64,000 nucleotides of DNA from Akebia trifoliata (taxonomy: Eukaryota > Streptophyta > Magnoliopsida > Ranunculales > Lardizabalaceae). The position numbers and the translations under genes are program-made. The stretch lies in contig CM030710.1 in the NCBI GenBank assembly GCA_017979445.1, positions 16,912,248 through 16,976,247 of the forward strand, given 5' to 3'. Numbering within the stretch: the first letter of the stretch is position 1; each line of letters starts with the position of its first letter. Below, one piece after another: positions 12,010 through 24,675 of this stretch. The notes under the pieces were generated by a model. That model ran no database searches, was not told the DNA's origin, and saw only the letters and a list, made by a program, of their open reading frames with translations.

Positions 12010-14400
12010 TGAGTATGTTATGTAGAATATTGAGTGAGGTGAATAATTTAAATGATAGAATCAATGCTTTCTAAAAGCCACCAATTCACAACCTACTCCG
12101 TAGGTCTAAGTATGTCATAGGAATAGATAGAAGAACATGATCCTTATGAGTCTTGTGTGATAATTACGATCACGTAATCGAGTATTGCTCAAACTTATCC
12201 ATCATGAGGAATAGGCAGTTCCAAATCTTTCATGAGTACAATTGTTATTGGACGTCGACCCCTAACCCGTTCAATCAATTGTATCATTCAGAAAGTTCGT
12301 CCCCTCAAAATTTCTCATAATGCAGAACGAGTTCACTTAAGATAATTTTTCTGACAACCATACACACGATAACTCAATGATTCCTCAATAATCTTGCTCA
12401 ATCTTTCAACCATTCATAGCGCCTCAATCGATGTACACTTGTCTTACTTCAATTTTTCAATCATCAATCACATTAGAGTATATGATTAGAGAGTTGTTAA
12501 ATCAACAACAATAAGAGAATGCTCAAGCCCTAGTCCATATGGAGACCTAATTAAGGCACCTAAAATTATTCTTAGAATAAAGGAAGTTTGATCAATTCGA
12601 AAATGAAAATATCTCAATCCTAGAAAATCTATTATTCTTCCAAGATACCTTTAGGGACCAATTTCAATTTCATAAGGAACTCCATAATTGTCCATCCATA
12701 ATTTATAACCCACTTCCCTTTGAAGTCAAAATAGACATCAATCAGGTTACAACTCCTACCATAGGGAAGATGGAATTACAACTAGAGCAATAAGCTATCT
12801 CTTTAGAAGAGAATGATCCATTTCTAGAAGAAGCAATCCCACAAAGCCAATTTTTGGAACAACCTCTCAAGAAAAAAGAAATTTATTTAGAGTTTTCTAT
12901 CAATCCATTCCCAAAAGACAATATTGTCTTAGAGAACATGAGAAATTATTTCAATCCTCTATTTACACCAACTTCTAAAAGTCTAATCACCACCAATATT
13001 GAAATTCTTTAGAAATCGATCAAAGTATGTATCCCTCCCAACCTATAATTTCACAGAATTATAAGGACCCTATCTATCCTATAATCTTCATTATCATAAG
13101 GAACACAATAATTGAACAATTTCTCAAAGGGTGAATTCTTTAATGCAGAGAAAAATACGAAAGATGTTGGTTGTTGTGCAACATAATTTTCATACCATTC
13201 GAGCCATAAATATATACACGGGATGAAAAATTAATTACGATGTCTATTGAATTTTGTGGTCAGAAAATTCTAAGATATCACACCTTTTCATAGGTCTGGT
13301 TGAAGATGTTAAACTTAGCGCTGCTTGAGAGGTAACCTATGTAATTTAAGTTGAGACCCTCAACTCCAATAATTCTGACTGAAGGCGTGAAACTTAACGT
13401 TATTCGGAGACAACCTACCTTTTCTTTTTGTAATTATTTTGTCTTGCATGTTTATCCAATATAACCAAGGATCCATTCTCTTAGGTTATGAGCATAGTAC
13501 CTCTCGACATTATATAACATACACTGCGATAGTGGTGAATGGTGTGTTGTCTCAATTTAAGAAACATTGTGTTGATATCAACATAATTGTAGGATCTTTT
13601 TCAAATGCTATCTAACTCTTTTCATTTCCTATTATCAATTTTAATTTTGCATGTTCATGTGCATGTTAAAATACTGAGGATAATATCATGTTTAAGTTTG
13701 GGGGTGTATGGGTTGGATCTTCGCCTATTTTTTCTTATTTATTCTAAAAGTCATAAAAATTTGAAAATTTTTAGTGAAAACTTTGTTGTATTTTGTTCAA
13801 GATCTTAACTTGTATATTTAAACACTTGGTTAAAAATATTAAATCATTCTTTGGTTGGAAGTTTTGATCTAGAATCCTTATTCGTGTTTTTCTTAGGCAA
13901 AAATTAAAGCAAAATTATTTTTTATTTGTAGTTACTTCTAATAAAGTTACCAAGAGTCTTGGTTGAATTAAATGAGCTTTTTACCTTCTTTCTACTTAGA
14001 ATATGTGAAAAACCTGGGTTTGATGAATTTTGGCTTTCTTGTTCATTTAGTTGGCTGATTAAAAGAAAAATAGAACTAGGTTAAATATGTCTTGAACAAC
14101 CACCATTGAATTAGACTAGATCCCTTGAAAATGGCTACTTTTTTTTTTTTTTGAAAATAGTGAAAATGAGAAGAAAAGAAAAATATCTCTCGATGCAAGA
14201 AAGAAAGAAAGAATCAAAGATTTAAAATTTAAAAGTTTAGAGTTTCAATAAGGGTGAAAGTCATTAAGTGTAAAAATGAATATACTCGAATATCACAAAT
14301 AAAGTCCCTTAAAGGTATAAAAATGAACATCCATACTTCTCATTACCTTGGACTGGATGCTAATTTTTGTGGCGTCCTGCCAAACACTAACATAAAGTCT
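12010..14400 (+). mobile_element. Degraded Ty3/gypsy (Athila-like) remnant
   Basis: Contains a degenerate zinc-knuckle-like Cys-X-Asn-Tyr-Asp-His-X4-Cys frame near 12150-12200, then a stop-riddled gag-like stretch to about 13140. A purine-rich GTTTGGGGGTG tract at about 13695, resembling the polypurine/3' region of Athila-type elements, is followed by an AT- and purine-rich non-coding region. No open frame above 70 codons. The family assignment is inference from these weak motifs. Confidence 0.4.
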
Positions 14401-14429
14401 CATGTCAGATCTCGAGGCACTAGGTGGTA

Positions 14430-15623
14430 CTTCAAAATTTTAACATAGTCTCCTCTATTTATATTAGCATTCAAAGGAGTTCAACCTGCACCTGATAAAC
14501 AACATACACGATATCCTGCATATACATACAAAATATAATAACTAGCGGAAGCCTATATACATCTAATAACGTACGATATATCAAAGTGCGGAAGAAGGAA
14601 TTAATATATAAGATTATACAAAACTCCTTACTCTGACAAAAGTCCTAATACTTAGGAAAAAATTCATAAGAGTACCTAGATGAACTGACACCACTAGAGG
14701 GTATAACCCCAATACTCACTAGGAAATGGAATCTAGTCGTCTATCTGACCTACCAGATAATCCTCACTTGTGTACTACACCTATTTCACAAAATTTCGAA
14801 TCTGAAACTAAAAAAAATAAAGAAGGAAAGGTTGAGTAACAATGATTACCCAGTAAGGAAGTAAATAATTTTTATCAATAACCTCTCCTAACATGAACAA
14901 ATAAATGTACTGAATCATTTTAAAATATGCAAAGTTTTATAGAAGAAACTACGATTAACTGGTATATATAGTCAGGGATGAGCAACTAAACATTTTAAAA
15001 CTCACATTACATTCATCAATAGTACATTTTATTTTTATATAAATCTAATTGATCAAATGGAAACATTAAACATGCATTTCATTTTATATATCAAAATAAG
15101 GCAATAAATACATAATACACAATAGTGGAGGAGTGGAATTAGAGAGTTGGGATTCACGACTAGATCGTTCCCAATCGGGACATGATGTTACAATTCCTTA
15201 CTAGCTTTTAGTTTCTAATTTTGTGGTCAGTCACTACACTTACCATGCTTGGTTGCCCATTTATCCGGCTTAGGCTAGTCGTTTGACGTGACCATAAGTA
15301 ATGGGTATCATTTCAATATGTCAGAACATTAGACTACTATAGATTATTAGTGATTACTAACTAATCATCTTCATCTATGCCTATCAGGGGGTGCATGTGA
15401 TTCCCAAATATACAATCCATTTGTATACGACCACCTTTACATTACAAGTTCACTAGTAAATAAAGAAAGGAATAAATCCGAATTTCATTTGTCACTCCAC
15501 TCTCATACGTGTCTCATACCACGTATGAGCTTGGTGGTCCCTATCGTACATCCCAGGATAGTACACCACTACGGATGATATGATGCACTATCCCTTCAGG
15601 TATTCACAGACTCTTTAACAGCT

Positions 15624-15662
<39 letters not shown>

Positions 15663-17897
15663 GGGCGTTCAGCAACAAACATTTTGGCAAAACATTTTTC
15701 AAAACATGGGTTAGAGGTCTTGGAATGGGCTGATTTTTGGTGAGGATGTTCTCTACGGGGAGGAGATCATCCTCACCAAAAATCAGCCCATTCCAAAACT
15801 TCTAGCCCCAGTTTACAAGTAGACAAATGGTGGACCGTCCATTTTTTGTAAACTAGTTTTGATGGGGTTAGAAGTTTTGGAATGGGCTGATTTTTGGTGA
15901 TGATGATCTCCTCACCGTGGAGATCATCCTCACCAAAAATTAGCTCATTCCAAAACCTCTAACCCATGTTTTAAAAAATGTTTTGCCAAAATGTTTGTTG
16001 CTGAACATTTCCCTATATATATATATATATATATATATTATATTCGTTTGAAAACAAAAGAGAAATTAACAATACAAGTTGAGAATGGATATCTTGTTTC
16101 CTACCATGCAACTGTGGCCACCCAACCTAAAATAAATAACATAACTTGGAGCCTCTGAACCAACAGAATTTAAATAAACATGCAACCAATAATTATCCCT
16201 GGATATTCGTTCACCAACCTACACACAACACAACAATGTAAAATACAGACATCATTCATTGGCCGTATTTCCTACCCGCAGTCATGTGTCAGTTCATGGA
16301 GTCTGCCATGTCTAGCACTATTACCACACCACTATCTCAGCTGATCATGGATCCAGTTTGGTATGTAGACGGGGTGTGACACCCCATCGTTTCAGATGTA
16401 AAATGTAGACATCACCCCTCGGGTGTGATTCTGACATTTTACTATTTTATCCCTTTTTTTCTTTTTTCCAATTTTTCGTAGTTCTCAATCTTTCAAAAAA
16501 ATATTCACTTTCTACTATTTGTCAACTCAATATGAGTTCACTGAATATTAAATCATTTTTTCAACTATGAAATTTTTTTTTTTAATAACATTAAAAAAAT
16601 ACAAAACTTAGATCAAAATGGGGTCTAAGCGGTGCATAAGACCCAACTGACGGGAATAACACGGTGAAATATCATACCCACATATAATTTGTTATAAAAT
16701 ACAATTAAACATATCAAATATGCAAGTTCTGACGTGAATTTGAAATAACCAATTGAATTCTATATTTTTAGAAAGACATCATAAATTTTTAATAAAATCC
16801 TAAATGCAATTTTCGCAATTTACAATTACTAATAGAAATTGAGAATTTCTTACAATCTCTATGCGAGATGATCAAAGTGCCTGCACAAAAATTGAGATAA
16901 TTGGCGTGAAAATTGAGATGGACCAAACTTTGAAGCGACTGATTTTTAAATTTGATCCGGTGATTTCGAAGATCTCGACATCGACGTCATTTCTTCTTTT
17001 TGCGACGGAGGACAGTTTAACCCCGGAATAGGTGAAATCAAAGGTCGAAGTTACGAAACCCCCGTATATATATAAGACTAATTTTTTATGATAAGATGAG
17101 AAAGAAAAAAAGAAAATGAGAAAAGTTAGGTGGGTTTTGTACATGTCGAGGCTACGGACATTTTTCCTTTTTACGGCGGAAGTCAACGACGGCCCGTTCG
17201 CGATGGATTTGAGTTTTGAATTTTGAAAAAAAAAAAAATTTAAAAATTCGTTGGCTGGTTTTAGGTTGTTTAAAATGAAGATGAATAGTAAAAAAAAATT
17301 TTAATTTTTTTTATATAAAATTTTAAGACAATTTCAATATTTAGCCTATTGTTTCGTTCAACGATAACTTGACCGTCTAGGCTCCAAAAATAATAAGTAA
17401 ATACTCTATTTTATCTAATTTTTTATTTCGGATCTAATGGTGTGATTAATTTTTATAAATTTTATCTCTAAAAAAAATTTATATTTTTGGTTCGATAGGA
17501 CCCTAAAATTGACGTCATTTTCATTTTTGACGATAATTCAACTTTTTAGACTCCAAAAATGATAAGTAAATAGTCCATTTTCTATAATTTATTGTTACAA
17601 ACGTAATGGTATGATTAAATCTTAACAGTTCTTACTCTAGTAAAAAGGCATTATTTTAGCCTGGTCCGACTCGGTAATCGAAGATTTTATAATTTTTTTG
17701 TTCGAAGTCGCATTTGAGCATGCTTACAAGCTAAAGTATATTTTTCGATCATTTTGAATCTAATGGTAAGTTAGATTTCATTAAAAATGATCAGAACAAA
17801 ATCCTATAGTTTTACCCTAACTCTCACTTTTAAGATTTTCTCAAAATTTCACTATTTATTTTTCTCGAGAAACGAATCAAAAACTCAGGATTTTACA
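14430..17897 (-). mobile_element. Family C LTR-like repeat, copy 2 (longest copy)
   Basis: About 3.4 kb. On the minus strand it opens with TGTAAAATCCTGAG. Homologous to 10250-11988 (same direction) and 24676-26830 (opposite direction). It carries a nested MITE (15661-16013) inside an (AT)n tract. The 104-codon frame at 16872-17186 corresponds to shorter frames in the other copies (11059-11247 and 25325-25628) but is not conserved in length, so I do not call it a gene. The left limit is uncertain. Confidence 0.6.
15661..16013. mobile_element. M2 MITE, copy a, inserted in (AT)n
   Basis: A 353-bp element with terminal inverted repeats (GGGGGCGTTCAGCAACAAAC against GTTTGTTGCTGAACATTTCCC) and long internal inverted repeats built on AATGGGCTGATTTTTGGTGA. 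Uninterrupted (AT)n lies directly on both sides (about 15627-15660 and 16014-16040). The related C copy at 24676-26830 has an (AT)n tract only at this place, so this is a filled site. Related elements: 30653-31043, 31352-31715, 31763-31975. Confidence 0.85.
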
Positions 17898-19800
17898 GTT
17901 TTGAATCAAATCCTAAGTTTATCCAATTATTCTTAAGTAGATTAAAATTTTTTTCGAACTCACTCTAGGAAATCGAATCTCTAAAATTTCTTAGTAATAA
18001 CTATTATTTCTTAAAGGTCAATCTAGGTCTACATTTTATCAAAGAGAAATAAGAGTTAGAACTCTATACCAAGTGTGACATACAAATGACTGACAAACCA
18101 TAATTAACTTATGCTTTTCAATATAAGTTCTGATTTTGACCATTTTTACTCAAAAGTTATTTCGAATTTTATAGGTATATTCTCTACAAACCCTCACAAA
18201 TTAAACTTGTCCACTACGGATAACCTAGCAGTTTAAGGACTTGATGCATTCGTTAAATGTAGTCGAGATGCCTGTGAAAGTGACAATTTTATTTTATAGG
18301 AAGTAGAAAAATATAACTTTAGGGATGTGATTAGTGCCTCAAAACATTGATTTATCTGCATTTTTTCTAAGTATTTATCTCGATTTTTATCCTTATTTAT
18401 CTATATTAAGGAAATAATGATGTTAAGCCTTAAAATATCACGTTGCATATTCTTCCATTCTAATAAGGCTTAATTAAGTATAAATAATTGCATATGTCAA
18501 AAAATCCTAATTATATGTGTTCATGGTGTAGAACAAATATCAAATCATCAAATTGGATCCCGAAATCAAAAAATAAAAATTGCATTACAATCTAGAGGAC
18601 CAATCAAGCATCCTGACCAAAACTCAAGACCAAGGGTTCCAACCCAACTTCGGTGTAGTGGAGTCATTTGGACGACACAGAAGACCTCACTTAGAGAGTC
18701 CTAAAATCAAAAAAGTGTGCTTCGCACATGATCTTATATGCAATAGTTAAAATAACTAAGAATGGATCCTTCTAGAAGCTAAGACTTTTATAAATAAAAT
18801 ATTTCTCAATATAGAAATTACCCTTTTTCTTGGGCCTCATCTCTCGACCTTTGGCCCCTCTTCCTTTAACCTAAAGCCATTGACTTTTTCTTTTGTATTT
18901 TCTATTTTTAGTTTAGGTTTTTTATTAAAATTTTGTAATTCTTATAAGTGTGAGAGTGAGAAGAGATTGTAATTATCTTTGCCTAATGAAGCAACGATTG
19001 TTCTTCTCCATCTATCTTTTTCTATCACTTGTAATGACGTTAGGCTAATCTCCTTTCTATTAGAAAGTGGAGAAGCTTAGAGTATGATTACCTTGTTCTA
19101 TTTAGTTTCTTTACTACTTAATTTTTTTAATGTTTATGAGTTTTCTTCAAGACTTGTCCTATGGATTAAGGTTAAAAATGAATTCTTATACCTTTTATAC
19201 TTAAATTAAATGCATCATTCTTAGATTAGCTCAAAATATAGTATGCTTAATTTAGATATTTGGTAGTAAGAGATTCACATATTAGAGAGTGAATGAATTC
19301 TACTTTAGTATTCTTTAAATATGATTTTATCTTGTTAAATCTTTCGATCTAAGGAACTAACGCCAAACCCTTATGATTGAGTTATGAAAGAGATTAGGAG
19401 TTAGATCTTGATTTAGTAATTTATTCTAGGTGGATCTCCAATGGTATTTCCCTTAATAGTTTTAGCTTTATTTTACCTTCTATTAATTTAATTTTCAATA
19501 AGTTTTCTTTTTCTTTGATTACTTCAAAAATATAATATAAAAAAAAGATTTATTTATTGGCTTAGATTTATGTTGTAATCTTAACTTGATTCTAACCCCT
19601 TTTATCTTAGGTTTAATCCTTTACTTGCCCTACAAGTCATATAAATTTACATATATATTAACTTCTATGAAAAGGACAATGATAATCTCATCAATGGATG
19701 TAAGAGATTTTACCAAGAAAACTTTTTTACTTGTTTAAAAACAATTAGTGGAAGCATTCCTTTAATTACTTTAAGTTTCGTTGTATCAATTTCTATTACC
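17898..19800. other. AT-rich stretch without recognisable gene
   Basis: No open frame above the noise level. It looks like decayed retrotransposon non-coding sequence (pyrimidine-rich tracts, LTR-like 18840-19080), but I cannot place it in a family. Confidence 0.4.
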
Positions 19801-19806
19801 TTATAT

Positions 19807-22080
19807 TTAACCATAAACCGTAAAAAAGACTCCATTTTTCACTCCAAAAGTACATTTCAATGGATTCATATTCAATGATTTTTCACGGAACCTTTCGAAC
19901 ACTCGTTTTAGGATTGTTATATAGTCTAGGCAAGTTTCCGATTGGTTTATATTGTTATTAACATAATCTTCGATTTCATTATCTAATATTTCGCTAAAAT
20001 CTTTGTCATAGCTCGTTGGTATGTAGTCCCAATGCTCTTTAATTTGAAATGCATCACAATATAACAGTATACTCCTATAGGATTTAAAAAAAAATTGGTA
20101 CATCTTTTAATGACATTTTATATGATAATAGCCACTATAACTACCTAAAAAGCTGAACATTTGATATTTGGAGGTGTTATTAATCAGAATGTCCATGTTG
20201 GGCAAGGAAAATTCATCTTTAAGCAGTTTTTGTTCAAGTCAAGGAAATGAACACAAATTATCATTTATCCATTTTTTTTACTAAGACAATGTTTGCTAAC
20301 TACTCCATATACTATGCATCCTTGACGAAACCAGTTCTAATCAGTTTCTTGACTTTTTGTCGAATCTGTATTTTCAATTCATTCTTGAACTTTCGATACA
20401 CTAGTTTGAGTGATTTGGAGAGAGGATAAATTGTCAACTTGTGCATTGTAACATTTAACAGTAAACCAGGCATTTTGTTGTTATTCTAAGCAAAACTATC
20501 AACATATTCATGCAACACATTCACTAAACCTTCTTTTTCGTCATTACTCAAGGAAGAAGCGATATAAGTAACTCTAGTTTCTCATTCTTTACCTAAATTT
20601 AGCTCGACTAGGATTTATGTTACTAATGATATTTCATTCTACAAACATGGTAGAGATAGAAGTAAATTTGATTCTTTCAAATATAGGCTTCACAATGAAA
20701 TTCGTTGTAGTATTGCCAATGCATCTCTTCAAAATTATGTGTATTAAGAGTAACAACAATTACCATGCAAATATTTTGTTGATCAATGTATATCAAATAT
20801 TTTACTCAAATTTCACAATATTTAACACTTATTGTAATGTCATATCACATTTGTAAAAAAATTTATTTCATATCATATCATCTATGATATTTATTCAATC
20901 TACAACACATGTTGAACAATTTTGGTAAACATTTTATTGGGTGCCTCGAAATTTTAATCTTTCCTTAGCAAATATTTTTGAAAACACTATTGATGGCGAT
21001 GGCCATTTAAGAACACATTGTTTATTACAGGTACTAGCATCATGTACATTGCAGATACATCAAACTGTGTCACAACATTTGGGTGTGTTTCATTTTGAAA
21101 CACCTTCGACGGTGCTAGCCACTTGTAGAAACAACATTTGGGTGTGTTTCATTTTGAAACACCTTCGACAGTGCTAGCCACTTGTAGAAATACCTTGTAC
21201 ATTGTGGGTACCAGCATCTTGAACATTACCAATATACCCAGTTTTGTCAGAAATTAAAGTCACTTGGAATGTTTTATTTTCATTATTCAAAATCATCATT
21301 ATTTTTTGAAACATTTATCAATTTGTAGTATATAAATTTCATATAAGAGACAACTTGAAAATAACATTCATTCTTTATATTTAACAATCTCAAAACAAGT
21401 ATATCATTCTTAGAAGAAATACATATATGATCAATCGTTGCCTTTAGCAAACCAATTTCCTCCTATCATGATTATTTGTATTACGAAAACTACCACTTGA
21501 TGAAAACATGTATGATTAGAAAACATAAAGACAAACAGATTATTCTTCATAATAAGGATTATTCAAAACATTTTCGACTATCTCTCATTTCTTGAGCCAT
21601 CTAGATGGTACGTAACAAACTTTCTTGTTTGATTGTGGTTGTGGTTGAACAAACGAGATTGCTTCCATATTCTCTTAATCAAAATCTTCTTTCGGGAGCA
21701 AAATCGTAATAACTCCATTTTTAAAGGCTATCTTCGAAGTCGTGGGTGTCTAGAACTGTATTGAATCCTCTATGGGAGCACTTGCATTTTTTGTCGATAG
21801 GTAGAATTTTGAATTGATTCAACTGGCTTCCCACATTTCACAAAAGGTTTCTCTACAACCCAAAGGATTTTCTGTTGTCCATTCTAGGAATATTTGAATC
21901 AATGATTATAGGATGAAAGTACTCCTTCATGGCATTGAATCCATGGCCTTCCCAACAGAATGTGGTAAGAGGCAACGAAATCAATCACATAAAAGTTGTG
22001 AATAGAATCTAACTCCCCACAAATGATTCTAAGTGATATTAGCTTCTTCCTCCAAATCCTCATCGTTCAGGGTCTAGAAA
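19807..22080 (-). pseudogene. Ty3/gypsy (Tat/Ogre-like) pol remnant: protease and RT fragments
   Basis: Read right to left on the minus strand, three pieces appear in the order expected for Ty3/gypsy pol. Around 22030-21900 is a protease-flanking segment with the SYHILLGRPWIQ motif. Around 20440-20290 is the start of reverse transcriptase, with a KKLIRTGFV segment equivalent to the K-x-x-x-x-GF region before the first RT block. At 20103-19807 is a 98-codon open piece with the DY(I)TILKRVFERFREKSL and NPLKCTFGV motifs that follow the RT catalytic loop; the expected YVDD is here YVNN, so the catalytic aspartates are lost. Stops and an unrelated 1.4-kb spacer break the rest. LLGRPW and NPLKCTFGV favour the Tat/Ogre side of Ty3/gypsy (inference). 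Not functional. Confidence 0.75.
21072..21190. repeat. 59-bp tandem duplication with hairpin core
   Basis: Two almost identical 59-bp units starting ACAACATTTGGGTG at 21072 and 21131. Each contains the perfect inverted repeat GTGTTTC-ATTTT-GAAACAC. It sits in the spacer of the decayed pol. Confidence 0.9.
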
Positions 22081-22156
22081 GTAATTTCTAGAACCCTAAT
22101 TTCATAAATTTTATCGATAAAATCTATAGTAGATCTTCTAATTAGGTTTAATTCAT

Positions 22157-23049
22157 TGTTAGACCATAATAATTATTGATTTTAATTAAATTATGCATTT
22201 TGAAACTAATTATAGTTATTTTTGTGTAACAAGAAATAATCGTAAATTTTCGAAAACAAATTAAAAAATCCAGAAGCATTTACTGTAATTAGGTTTAGAA
22301 AATTAGGGTTTTCATATTTTCTATTATTTTTTTCTTAATTTTGATTTTTGTAAGGAGAGTATGCTAGATTCGACTCCAAGAAAAATAAAGATATTTTTTT
22401 CTTTTCTCATCTCTCTTTTTATTTTATTGTTCAATTATTATTCTTGCAATATTTCTTAGCTAAACTTTTGTTAGAAAGGTTAATGAAGCCAAAACGACAT
22501 ATAGTGAATAAATTTGTTTTGAATGTATCTTGATTAAAGTTCTTAAGTGATCCACTTTTTGTATATAAGTGTTGAAAATCAATTTAAATTATTGAGAGTT
22601 CTGTTGGTTTAACCTTAGATAAGGTCAAGTTAAATCATGCTTAGTTTTGGTAATTTAATTTTGATTTTGATATTTATCCATTTAAAAAGGGAATCATAAT
22701 TTTTAATTATTATATGTGATAAATTAGATTTATTTTTTAATCTACAAGCATTAGTTTTGTTTGAGTAGATTGAGATAAAAAATATTCGAAACTTGTTTTA
22801 TTTACTATACTTGTTAGCGTGGATTTGACTAATCTAATTTTCTCTTATAGCTTTAATGTTTCCTTTCTATTAGTTTGATTAATAAATATTAATAAATTAG
22901 TTTTAAATTGGTTACCCAAAATCTTTATTTGATTTGAGTTAGAAAAATAATTGGATAGTATTGTTTCTATGGATCGACCCTTACTTGCGAAGGTTATTTA
23001 ATTTTTGTTCTACTATTATTCTTATTGATTCATAACTACAACATAAACA
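22157..23049 (+). repeat. Putative Athila-like 5' LTR
   Basis: Inferred from the primer-binding site directly downstream (23053) and the AT/T-rich R-U5-like sequence. It probably ends CA at 23048-23049. The start is a guess at TGTTAGACCA; no partner LTR was found. Confidence 0.4.
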
Positions 23050-23052
23050 AAT

Positions 23053-23069
23053 TGGCGTCACTGTCAGGA
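23053..23069 (+). promoter_or_regulatory. Primer-binding site, Athila type
   Basis: TGGCGTCACTGTCAGGA is a mutated match to the TGGCGCCGTTGCCGGGGA-type primer-binding site usual in Athila elements. The gag fragment downstream on the same strand supports it. Confidence 0.6.
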
Positions 23070-23944
23070 ACAACGATTTGATCCAATACCTTTATAACGA
23101 AATTCTAATTAGGATTTCTGTGAATCGAAATTTTATTTTTCAAAAAAAATTGAAAAAAAAAATTCGTTGGATTTTAGAATCACACGATAGCAAAACCCTA
23201 ATTTTTTTTATTTTTGTCAAAATTTCACTGTAGCGCCTTGGTCAACCTAAGCAACGCGATCAAACCTAAGCGGCTCGGATTTTTACAGTGAAATTCTCAA
23301 TTTTTTGGAATTGAATGAAATAGTGAGTTTTCTAGATTTTTGACTTGAATTAGTCTTCTATTTTCAGCCGATGGATTTGATGAGGAATGACGTGGTTAGA
23401 GAATTTATTCAACCATCTAAATCTAGTTCTTTGATGAAAAAACAACTACTTTTTTTATGTTCTTTTCTTTTCTTTTTAGATTAAACTTGTAGTAGGTTTT
23501 AGTTTTATAAAGTTTAAAGGTAAGAGTATAAATTTTTTTTATTAGTCTGAGAAGGCTCGGAGTGTAATAGATTTAGGAAAAGATGACAGTGAGACGTACT
23601 ACTTCGGTTCCTCGTGTTCATATACCAAGATTGGTGTCGATGGCCTGAGTTAACTCAATTAATTTATCCCCCCTTTAGAATAGGAGGTAAGATTCAAACT
23701 CGTGTAAGTGGGTTTCTGTATTGTTTTTTGGTGAATTATTTTGCACACTCCGGATTTGCACTTAGTAAATAGGGCACCCTTACAAGGATGATACTATAAG
23801 ATAAGAATTGGATTTCATTACCAAATTCTTGTCCTATTAGGAAATTGAATTCACAATAAGCAAAAATTAATTAAAATCTAGTTAGACTTGAACTTAGGTC
23901 CCATCAAGCTCAATAGGCAAAGAGAATTTGAGTTGCACCAGTTG

Positions 23945-24150
23945 CACTTCTTGATTAAGGTTGGTGGCTAAGCGAAATCTTGCCCTACTGTACCCTACTA
24001 TTTATAACTATACTAGAAGTATAGACTACATTTATTCTAAATGAAGAGGTAAGAGTGTCCTTACTCAAGCATTGTGCGCCACCTCTCATCTGGGGATTAA
24101 ATTGACCGATTTTGATTTCAAAGAATTAGGTTGGAAGCTCAAATTAACCT
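23945..24150 (+). repeat. Diverged fragment of the family A conserved core
   Basis: Resembles 48920-49100 of the complete family A element, sharing TTGCACTTCTTG, CTGTACCCTACT, TAGACTAC and GTGCGCCACCTCTCA in the same order. It lies between the Athila-like primer-binding site and gag. Either a nested fragment, or a sign that family A took up part of an Athila-like leader. Confidence 0.6.
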
Positions 24151-24407
24151 TTTAAAACAGCTAGGAGTTGTCTAATCTATAGGAACCCATAAAACATGTG
24201 TTAATTCCTCCCTACTCTCTATGTGCATCTCTAGTATATGTTAGGTAGGAGATCTCAAAAAGGTCTGCTTGAGCCATTTGATTTAAAGATCTCGAGATCT
24301 CACCCACTACTAAGGATTGGAGAGAAGTCAACCCCATACGTATTCCTCAATTTATCAAAATGGAGCAACATGTCAGACCTCATCTAAGTTGAGAAAAACA
24401 TCGTATC

Positions 24408-24670
24408 CTTAATGAGCTATTTGCCCCTATCACAGCTACTCCACCTTTCTGTATTATCTTGTTAGGAACCAATGTGGAAAATTTTAAAATTAGGGCAAAT
24501 ACCATCAATATGCTCTTTAAGTTTCATGGATTTGAAAGTGAACAACCTTATAACCATCTTAACAAATTCTTAACCTTGTGTTAAACCTTTAAAAATAAAA
24601 ACTTGGATGAAGAGAGTGTCAAGTTTTAGTTGTTCCATTTCTCTCTAGAAGATCATCTCACAATATGATT
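24408..24670 (+). pseudogene. Athila-like gag fragment
   Basis: One frame reads LNELFAPITATPPFCIIL, then NTINMLFKFHGFESEQPYNH, then LFHFSLEDHLTI, with two in-frame stops. The order F-x-P-x-x-x-x-P-P, F-HG-x-x-S-E-x-PY-x-H and FSL-D matches the retrotransposon gag (capsid) domain of Athila-type elements. Cut off at 24675 by the family C repeat. Confidence 0.8.
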
Positions 24671-24675
24671 AAATT

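Noticed and set aside
16872..17186. 104-codon gene in family C
   Set aside because: The other two C copies keep only broken parts of this frame; the ends differ and the sequence is LTR-like.
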